Below the pieces are notes generated by a model that saw nothing but the letters and a program-made list of their open reading frames with translations, ran no database searches and was not told the DNA's origin. Positions 52,682 to 60,600 of a DNA stretch of 64,000 nt are shown one piece after another. The stretch's first letter is position 1. Each line of letters begins with the position of its first letter. The position numbers and the translations under genes were made by a program. Source of the DNA: a virus. The DNA is taken from positions 124,001-188,000 of IMG/VR virus record IMGVR_UViG_3300027771_001853; one strand, given 5' to 3'.

Positions 52682-53653
52682 TCAGTAAGGTCGTTTCGAC
52701 TCAACGAATCGCTTTATTTCTTCTACATATTTTATTGCACCGAAATCTGGTGAGTAATTTTGGAACTTTTCTGGGTTATTTTTGTACTCTGTGAATGGAC
52801 ATTTATTAATAAATTCACCCTTATAAAACTTTTCTCCTTTCATCTCATCTAGTATTCCAGCTAAATGAAATATGTTTTTTTCTTCATATCTAGAAACTGG
52901 GTCAGTGGCCCAACTAAAAGCCAATTCAGGGTGTAAAGCTGTTTCTTTTTCAAAATACCACATATTCCATAATATGGACCACATTTCCGCAGTCCAGAAT
53001 TGTATGTGAGCGGGAATTGGGTGTTTGTCCCCAAACTTCTTAGTAGCGTCATATATCCTATTACAATCAATATCTACCTTATGCCAAAAATGATAATCAG
53101 TATCCTTTATAAGATATTGTGCTCCCCCAGATTTACTATTATTTTGTTTTATTACATCCACTGATACACCAACCTTATCTGCCATATCTTCCAATAATTC
53201 GATATCACCTAGTTGTGGGTGCTGTGATTTATACCTATCACAACAACCTTTTATGTAATTATAATCTATGTAACCAGGACATTCAGAAACATAACTTATA
53301 TCATCAAGTAACATTGACCCAAAATCCGGTAGTTTCCTAAATAAAATATCTGAATCAGTTAAGAATATACACTTACCATCTTGTGGGTATTCCTTTAAAT
53401 AGTGTTTTACTAAGTGTGGTTTAATACTTGGGATGTACGACCTATTTGTTCTAGTATCTTTATAAAAATGAATATTATCAGGGTAGTCTCTTAGTAACTT
53501 TTTTAACCCTTCACTTGGTTCTTGAGCTCCATTCATTAAACCAAATATAGCTCTACATTTTTTAATAATCCCAAATTTCTCAAAATTAAAGAATAACATT
53601 CTTATTTGCCAATGAAAGTATGGTACGTCTGGTTGTGCACAGATAAAAATCAT
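52682..53653 (-). CDS. Glycosyltransferase with DxD motif (candidate virion O-glycosyltransferase)
   Basis: 323 residues. The pattern GKCIFLTDSDILF gives a DxD-type site D100/D102, preceded by a Rossmann-like beginning (MIFICAQPDVPYFHW) and followed by SGGAQYLIKD at 175-184, as in nucleotide-sugar transferases of the serine/hydroxyproline glycosyltransferase kind. HLAG (about 275) may be a further conserved site. No signal peptide, so cytoplasmic. It lies between two fibre genes whose products have many poly-Thr linkers, which would be natural acceptors. Stop codon is TGA. The sugar and acceptor are unproven. Confidence 0.65.
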   Translation of the reverse strand: MIFICAQPDVPYFHWQIRMLFFNFEKFGIIKKCRAIFGLMNGAQEPSEGLKKLLRDYPDNIHFYKDTRTNRSYIPSIKPHLVKHYLKEYPQDGKCIFLTDSDILFRKLPDFGSMLLDDISYVSECPGYIDYNYIKGCCDRYKSQHPQLGDIELLEDMADKVGVSVDVIKQNNSKSGGAQYLIKDTDYHFWHKVDIDCNRIYDATKKFGDKHPIPAHIQFWTAEMWSILWNMWYFEKETALHPELAFSWATDPVSRYEEKNIFHLAGILDEMKGEKFYKGEFINKCPFTEYKNNPEKFQNYSPDFGAIKYVEEIKRFVESKRPY

Positions 53654-53704
53654 ATATATTTTTTATATAAAATTAAATTGTTTTTACCTATAGTAAATGG
53701 ATTA

Positions 53705-55627
53705 TCAAATAGAAGAATTACATGACGCACAATCCGTGTAAGAAGCGTCTATAGTGTGTTGTATAGGTCTGGTAGTACTTCCTGCATTATAGTAACACTT
53801 GTCATTAACTTTTATATAATTAGATGAGGTAGGAGCTACCACTAAAGAACCATCCCATGAAGAAATGTTTAATTTAGATTCTACCTCATCTATACGATTG
53901 GCAATACCAATAAACCCATTAGGCCAAATACTATTTATATCTCCAGATGAAGCTCCACAACACATATACCTTGGGTAATTACCAGCAAAATTAATTCCGA
54001 CTATTTTTAATGCTCCACCTACACAACATAAAATCGCTGCACCGGAATCACCTCCGACACCAGGAGATGGGTCACCATCACCAGCTGATTTGAATAATAT
54101 TTGTTGGTCGTACATAAAATTAGGGTTACCTAATTTTATATTAGCAGCATTAACTGTTATTATTACTACGTCAGGATAACTCACACTTAAGATGTTACCA
54201 CTACTTCTACCTACTTTATAAACATAACTCCCCACCAACCCATTTACTTCTGCTGTTGTAGCGTGTTGGTATGGTCCCCAAGCTAGACCTAATATAGTTG
54301 TTGTTGGCTCTTCTGTTAATTCTATAAGTGCAGCGTCTACTTTATTTTGTGTGTAGTTATAACATAGTGGGTGGAATCTTTTCACTGAACCCATCTGTAC
54401 TCCCGCACTTGAATTTCCATTATCAGGATAACTAGGTTGTTGTGTTACGTACCCTGTTGACCAATTTGCTCCTTGTAACCCACCATTAGCAGTTGCACCA
54501 GCGGCAGAACCACAATCTATACCAGGATAATTAATTGGGTCCGCGTTTAGCCCAGCTGAAGCAAAATTATAACCTATAACATGATTATTAGTCACACCAA
54601 CTATTTTATCATCGGTATTATCGTAGGCTAACCACCCTAAAGTACCACTACCCGAACCACCCATAGATGGTGGGACTAAGGTTGTACCAATACTAACACC
54701 ACCAGGAATAGCTCTTTGGTTACTACTAGGTGTATAATAAGCGACACCATGGTCTGAACACGCAGGAACACTAATAGATGTTATATTACCACTGCAATAA
54801 CCTAGATTACCTGGACCATAATTAGGACTACATTGTGTACTTTCAGCTAGTATTAAAGCTTTATCATACACACATGTAGAATGTAATACTATCTCACTTG
54901 AAGTTGATATATCTGTTGGGATACCTCCTAGTTCTGACGGCAATAATTCACTATTACTTAATTCACTTAGGTTTTTCTTTTCTATTACATTTAAAGTAAT
55001 ACAATAAATTTCAGTATCCACATTATTTGTAATTTTTCGTCCCACGTACATAGATGTTAGACCTGTGGAAGTGAATGTACCAGAATATTTGTTTACCACA
55101 TAATCATGATAGGATTGGTGTTCAATTCCGTTAGAGTCGGTATAACCAGAATATATAGGGTCACTAGATATTGTGGCTCCTTTAACTCTGACTGTTGGTT
55201 GGACGTTTATAGTCATTTGTATTCTACCACCACCCCCTACGATTGATGGTGTTATAATATTTCCAGGTGTACACCCACTTTGACCATCACATGGTCTAAA
55301 TAATGTAGAAGTTGTTGGTGGTGAGTATGTTGTTGTCGTTGTGGTACCTGGTTGTGTTGTAGTTGTCGTAGTAGCTGGAGCTGCGGTTGTGGTCGTAGTA
55401 GTAGTAAAACAAGTATCGATTATCAAATCAGAACAGCTTGTACATCCAGAAGCATCTATTATTTGTAATCCGTATGTACCACAACATGCTGTAAAATACA
55501 CACAATCGTAATTTGTTGTAGCTACATTATTACACCCAGTTTCACATCCTTGGTTACAAAGACTTACACTATAAGGTGATACCCCACCACCCATACTAAT
55601 TGTTATACCTGTTAAATTACATGCCAT
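53705..55627 (-). CDS. Tail protein with embedded trypsin-like serine protease
   Basis: 640 residues. About 1-75: SprB-like Cys-rich domain (GGGVSPYSVSLCNQGC, then YGLQIIDASGC), followed by poly-Thr linkers (about 75-110). About 330-580: chymotrypsin-fold domain with H349 (VTNNHVIGY), D431 (KVDAALIEL) and S528 (VGGDSGAAIL), all three catalytic residues present. The C-terminus is a short beta tail. It may cleave host surface proteins, or process the fibre itself. A TATTTAT element sits 8 bases upstream. Confidence 0.82.
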   Translation of the reverse strand: MACNLTGITISMGGGVSPYSVSLCNQGCETGCNNVATTNYDCVYFTACCGTYGLQIIDASGCTSCSDLIIDTCFTTTTTTTAAPATTTTTTQPGTTTTTTYSPPTTSTLFRPCDGQSGCTPGNIITPSIVGGGGRIQMTINVQPTVRVKGATISSDPIYSGYTDSNGIEHQSYHDYVVNKYSGTFTSTGLTSMYVGRKITNNVDTEIYCITLNVIEKKNLSELSNSELLPSELGGIPTDISTSSEIVLHSTCVYDKALILAESTQCSPNYGPGNLGYCSGNITSISVPACSDHGVAYYTPSSNQRAIPGGVSIGTTLVPPSMGGSGSGTLGWLAYDNTDDKIVGVTNNHVIGYNFASAGLNADPINYPGIDCGSAAGATANGGLQGANWSTGYVTQQPSYPDNGNSSAGVQMGSVKRFHPLCYNYTQNKVDAALIELTEEPTTTILGLAWGPYQHATTAEVNGLVGSYVYKVGRSSGNILSVSYPDVVIITVNAANIKLGNPNFMYDQQILFKSAGDGDPSPGVGGDSGAAILCCVGGALKIVGINFAGNYPRYMCCGASSGDINSIWPNGFIGIANRIDEVESKLNISSWDGSLVVAPTSSNYIKVNDKCYYNAGSTTRPIQHTIDASYTDCASCNSSI

Positions 55628-55635
55628 ATCTTTAT

Positions 55636-55642
55636 ATAAATA
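55636..55642 (-). promoter_or_regulatory. TATTTAT element, candidate late promoter
   Basis: Coding-strand context AAAGTATTTATATA, 8 bases before the protease-fibre ATG, which would give a nearly leaderless message. Confidence 0.45.
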
Positions 55643-55659
55643 CTTTAATTAATCTTATT

Positions 55660-57570
55660 TTACAAACAACTCCCATCATCTAAATTAGCTCCAGGATAAT
55701 AATTCGATGCTCCAGGAGGACCTATCGGTGAATTATATGAAGGTGCATTTGGCCCACCCATTGGACACAACCCATATACACCAAAGAACCCACCAGTACA
55801 AGTATCACCAACAAGTGGGTCTGGTGCTATACCGGTCGTACAACAACCACCATCCATACAACCATAAATAAAAGCTATACAAGAACCGTCCTCACAAGTA
55901 GCTGATGGGTCATAATTGAATGAGGTAGCGTCTGTACATCCAAATACACATACTGTTGTAGTGGTTGTCACTATAGCACCACAACAAGAAGTATCCCCAA
56001 CATTCCCATTCCATTGCAAAGTATTAATATTCATTTGTAATGCACCAGCACAATCAATATAAAGCCCATTTATCATAGTGGGTAACGATGGTGGTGGTAC
56101 ACCTATTTCTCCAGTGAAATTATAATTAGCACCATTTGGGTCTAAACAATTACAATAACCAAAACAAGTTCCTAAATCTATTTGAGCACCAGCATAGTAG
56201 TTATATGCTTCACAACCAGGGTAAGGTGACGTAAACCAACCAGTGGGGTTAGTACAACTGCCCGCATTTGGACAATTTGTCCCTACACAATTTCCACCAT
56301 CCATACAACCGTATACAAGTGCTACACATGAACCATCATCACATATCGCATTTGGGTCATAGTTACATGCTTGACTATCTGTACAACCGTCAGGTAAAAT
56401 ACATGAACCATCATCAATAATTGCGGTTGGGTCATAGTTACATGCTGTTGGGTCTGTACAACCGTATATACTTGACGTGGTTGAGGTTGTGGTACAAAGA
56501 CATAAATCACCATTCATCCCAGTATCAACCGGTTGTCCAGCTGGTGGTGGTAAGGTTGGTGGGAACCATTGGTATATATCCCCGACTTGGTTACATTCAT
56601 ATTGTGTCAGACAAAGATTACAACCATCAATAGCTCCTGGTTGGGTGGACCACACTGGTGGGGACAAAGTAATTAAAGGAGAACCACTACATGGTGGACC
56701 AATTAGTTTATAACATTCTTGTAACCCAGTACCATTTAAATTATTCCATGATTGAGCCAAAAACACCGTTCCTGGAACCATACCAGATATGATAGCCGTC
56801 CAATCATACGGGAAGTTCACTTCTACTCTATAGATTGAACCGTCACAACACTTTTCCACACACCAATATGGGTTAGGTGGTTGTGTTGTTAGGGTTGTAG
56901 TGGTACACACATCACCAGGTGGAATAGTACAGCTCTTACACGTTACCGGGGTAGGGTTTATAAGTGTACCGTCAGCTTCAGCACATACATAATTCGCTGT
57001 AAATTCTATAATCTCCCAACAAGCTCTATAGTGAGTAATACTACCATCGAAAAAGCTAACATAAGTCACATCCAATTCTAAGATTGTACCAATAGGGTAT
57101 GACCATACTATAGCATATAAGGTTGGTCCACCTGTTGCTGTTGCCATAAATTCTAGTGTCCCAAATTGTGGACACATTTTTACACCCCTATTTACCACTA
57201 TTGTTGTTGTGGTTGTTGTAGTTTGGTTGCATCCATCACAACATCTACAATATAAAGAAACCTCCGAATCACAAGGTGGACCTGGTGTTGAAGAGGTACA
57301 GTATTGACATATCGCGTCTCTGGCTGATGGTAATAGACTTAACCAATAAGAGTAATTACATGGTTCACCTTGGTCTAAACCACCACAACAAGAGTCTAAG
57401 TTACTTGTACCCGGTTGGTTGGCATTGTTACAACAAGACGTATTATCTTGACACAATTGTTGTGTAGCATAAATTGTATTATTAATTGGAGCTATCCCAA
57501 AGACACAACACGGATAAGGTGTTTGTATTGGGTTAGCTAAAGTTAATTCTGTGGGACAGTACCAAGACAT
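55660..57570 (-). CDS. Cys-rich modular tail protein with GCTD...DGSC repeats
   Basis: 636 residues with exceptionally high Cys. Around 370-427 two repeats of GCTDPTACNYDPTA...DDGSC stand back to back, and a third lies about 542-573 (GCTDATSFNYDPSATCEDGS). Similar GCMDGG segments follow the second and third. The rest includes Cys-rich modules (CVEKCCDGSIYRVEVNF, LQECYKLIGPPC) like those of the 1977-aa gene, joined by shorter Thr linkers. It ends in a degenerate repeat. This gene follows the 1977-aa gene in the same direction. Probably a fibre or surface decoration. Confidence 0.65.
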   Translation of the reverse strand: MSWYCPTELTLANPIQTPYPCCVFGIAPINNTIYATQQLCQDNTSCCNNANQPGTSNLDSCCGGLDQGEPCNYSYWLSLLPSARDAICQYCTSSTPGPPCDSEVSLYCRCCDGCNQTTTTTTTIVVNRGVKMCPQFGTLEFMATATGGPTLYAIVWSYPIGTILELDVTYVSFFDGSITHYRACWEIIEFTANYVCAEADGTLINPTPVTCKSCTIPPGDVCTTTTLTTQPPNPYWCVEKCCDGSIYRVEVNFPYDWTAIISGMVPGTVFLAQSWNNLNGTGLQECYKLIGPPCSGSPLITLSPPVWSTQPGAIDGCNLCLTQYECNQVGDIYQWFPPTLPPPAGQPVDTGMNGDLCLCTTTSTTSSIYGCTDPTACNYDPTAIIDDGSCILPDGCTDSQACNYDPNAICDDGSCVALVYGCMDGGNCVGTNCPNAGSCTNPTGWFTSPYPGCEAYNYYAGAQIDLGTCFGYCNCLDPNGANYNFTGEIGVPPPSLPTMINGLYIDCAGALQMNINTLQWNGNVGDTSCCGAIVTTTTTVCVFGCTDATSFNYDPSATCEDGSCIAFIYGCMDGGCCTTGIAPDPLVGDTCTGGFFGVYGLCPMGGPNAPSYNSPIGPPGASNYYPGANLDDGSCL

Positions 57571-57597
57571 ATTTTTATATTATTTTATTCATTAGTG

Positions 57598-57604
57598 ATA
57601 AATA
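57598..57604 (-). promoter_or_regulatory. TATTTAT element, candidate late promoter
   Basis: Coding-strand context AAACTATTTATCAC, 27 bases before the 636-aa gene, overlapping the gap after the 1977-aa stop. Confidence 0.5.
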
Positions 57605-57606
57605 GT

Positions 57607-60600
57607 TTAGAACGGTAGACTTTGGCAGCTAGCTGGAATTGGCACCAACAACCCAGCATTACATTCAGTACAATTTGCCCATGTTTGGTTTAACGTAGTA
57701 TACCCGTCTGTATCTAGGTATGACATAGAGGTAGGTATAACTTGGTAACATTGTGATTGTAATGCGCTACCACCTACCGGTAATAAGATTAATTCTATTA
57801 CCGTACCAACCACAAATGAAGTTAATAAATTTTCTAAATTACTCCCCGTAGTAGGTTTATATTCCTGGTAATAAAGAGTACCTAGTTTTGGACAACACGC
57901 TCTAATTAAAAGATTACTAGATACTGGTTCAGTTGTGGTGGTTGTGGTACCTGGACAACATCCCTCTGCTAACTCAGTATAACCATGACCTGGTGGGTTA
58001 TAACTGATTAAATGGGCACTTAACTGGCTACAAGAATGGGGAGAAGGGTTACAGATAGTAACAAAACTATTAACGTTAACTAAAGTAGTAGCATTACCTA
58101 TAACCTCCACACAAAGAATTTTATCTCCAACCACAGGAATATTGAAGGTACCCGCAAAGGTATCTCCCACATTCAGTCCTTGGATGTATGTTAGTAGTGA
58201 CCCTGTTGCGGTATAGTGTTTATATGGTGCACAACACATTCTAATACCTAATACCACTGCAACTGATGTGGTTGTGGTGGTATTACCTAAACAACAGTCT
58301 GGGTCTGAAGCTGCACCCCAAACCCATAGTGGTGGGTTAGGTACGGTCTGGAGTGATGAACCAGCACTTATTGAACTAGAAGTTACATATATAGGATAAA
58401 TGTCTTTGTCTTGGGTAACACCATAAATGTTTTGGTTATAACAATATAACCCAAAGGTTACAACCCCACCCATATTAACCGTACCTAATAGAACACCAGT
58501 ATTCAAATCATAATAAGCTAATTCACTTCCTGTACTAGTTGCTAAAGCGACTATTAATGTATTACTCCCCGCTAAGTATAATATATCCCCCTGAACAACA
58601 TCACTCCCTGTTAAAGCTATAGAACTAGATAGTACAGCTGTATTGGTGGTTATATCTATGCTACATATATCCCCCATACATGGTGTAGCGTTCCAAGAAC
58701 TACCCCCAATTAAAGTAGTAGAATCTATAGCCGTTAAACCATTACCTATTTGAGCTGGAGTCGTAATCTCTCTGTTCCATGTAACATTACAAGTAACGGG
58801 GTCTATAATATATTCTTGAATTTTTATACTATAATATACCCATATTAGATTACCATACCTTGCTATATCTGCACTATAGCCTAGATTTTGTGTCGCTGTA
58901 AATAATAAATTAGTCTGATTTGTCGTATGGTTATAATTGTAAATGCCTGGTGGATTTGAACCATCTACAAATAATACACCACAAGAATCACATAGAGCTG
59001 TGGTTGTGGTGGTTGTTGTTGGTGACGTGGTGGTTGTGGTAGTTGGGCAACAAGTACCTAAATTATTATTACCAAGGAAAGCATCTAACTCGATACAGTC
59101 ATTCTGCATTGAGTATCCTACCGCGGTATCAACTATAAGACCACTAGGGTTAGTTATGATATTCCAACAAAGATTAGGTGTAGTTACCGAAGCACTACTT
59201 AAACTACCATAAAAGGCTTGGCCTATATTGTAACTTTGAATAAACGCTAATAGGTTACCTGTGACCACATACTGAGTAAAAGGGTAACAACATTCTTCTA
59301 GCCCTAACAAACTTGATGAGGTTGTGGTTGTGGTAGCTGGACAACAACCATTTAAAAGGTCTGGGAAACCATAACCGTTGTAAAGTTGTGTGTTACCATT
59401 TAAATCAGTACAGTCATTTGAGTATACCGTAGGACTAAAAAGCCATTCAAACTGACCCGTTTGTACTTGAGGGGAAGATAAAGGTATATTCATATCCATC
59501 TCCATACAAGCTGTAAGGTCCGTCCCATTAGGTAATGTTATTGTCATTACAAAAGCTCTAGTAAATGGTGGAAGACTATAGTCTATAAGGTTATAAAGTG
59601 AACTATTATAAATTACCTCATATTCCGTATAAGGGTCACAACACAATTTAAGACCAACTAAAGCACTAGTAGTTGTAGTTGTTGTTGGTGGTGAGTATGT
59701 TGTTGTTTCACAACATGGTGTAGCGTTCGCTGATACCAGACAATCTGGTTCGTATTGGTAAATACAGTTAGGTCCTGAACTACAGGGTTGACAAAAACAA
59801 TTAACCGTACAAAGACACAAACGTCCAGCCCAAGATAACATATCGTTAGGTGCATTATTGTGCATTTTTCCTATCACTTGACTCCAGTGGTCACTATAAA
59901 GAAAATCTTGAGGCCATGAATTAGTTGTGTTTATTACATTTAACGCGTCTATTAACATTTCCCAATGAGCGTTAATTGTTACTGGTCCTGATAAAAAATA
60001 TGACCCATTTGATGCGGATGAAACAAAACCGTTAATTTTATAATAATACCCGTCACCATTATATAAAGAACCAGTATTTTCACATATGTAACTTTGACCG
60101 ACAACAATACTAGGGTTTATAAAGAAATAGTTATCGAAGATTTCACTAGTTCCGTATGTAGCAACCAAGTAATCTGTATATATTTGATTATTAGTGTATT
60201 GTCCATTAACTGTCGTAATACCAGGTGGTGTAAGTTCAGTATCACTGCTATCACAACCTATCGCGTCTACACCTGGAACTGGTGTAAGTGACGAAACACA
60301 TTCCCACCACTGTGTTGTAGTTGTTGTTACTGAACATTGAAAGTACCATGGTGATTGAGCAATCCAACTTAAACAGGTAACACAGTTAGGTTGACCTGTT
60401 GTCCAATCGGCGGGTGGGAGTGGTGGTGTTGTAAAACCACCCGTAAGTATTACCCAACTTGGGCAAGAGGTATCTATAATTTTAAAGCAAGAAGTGAAGA
60501 CAACCCCTGCAGGGTCCGATACTGTCAACGCAAGAACCGTTTGTCCTGGAGTGTAAGCAGCATTTGCTATTATAACATATAAAGGACTACCCAATGTGAC

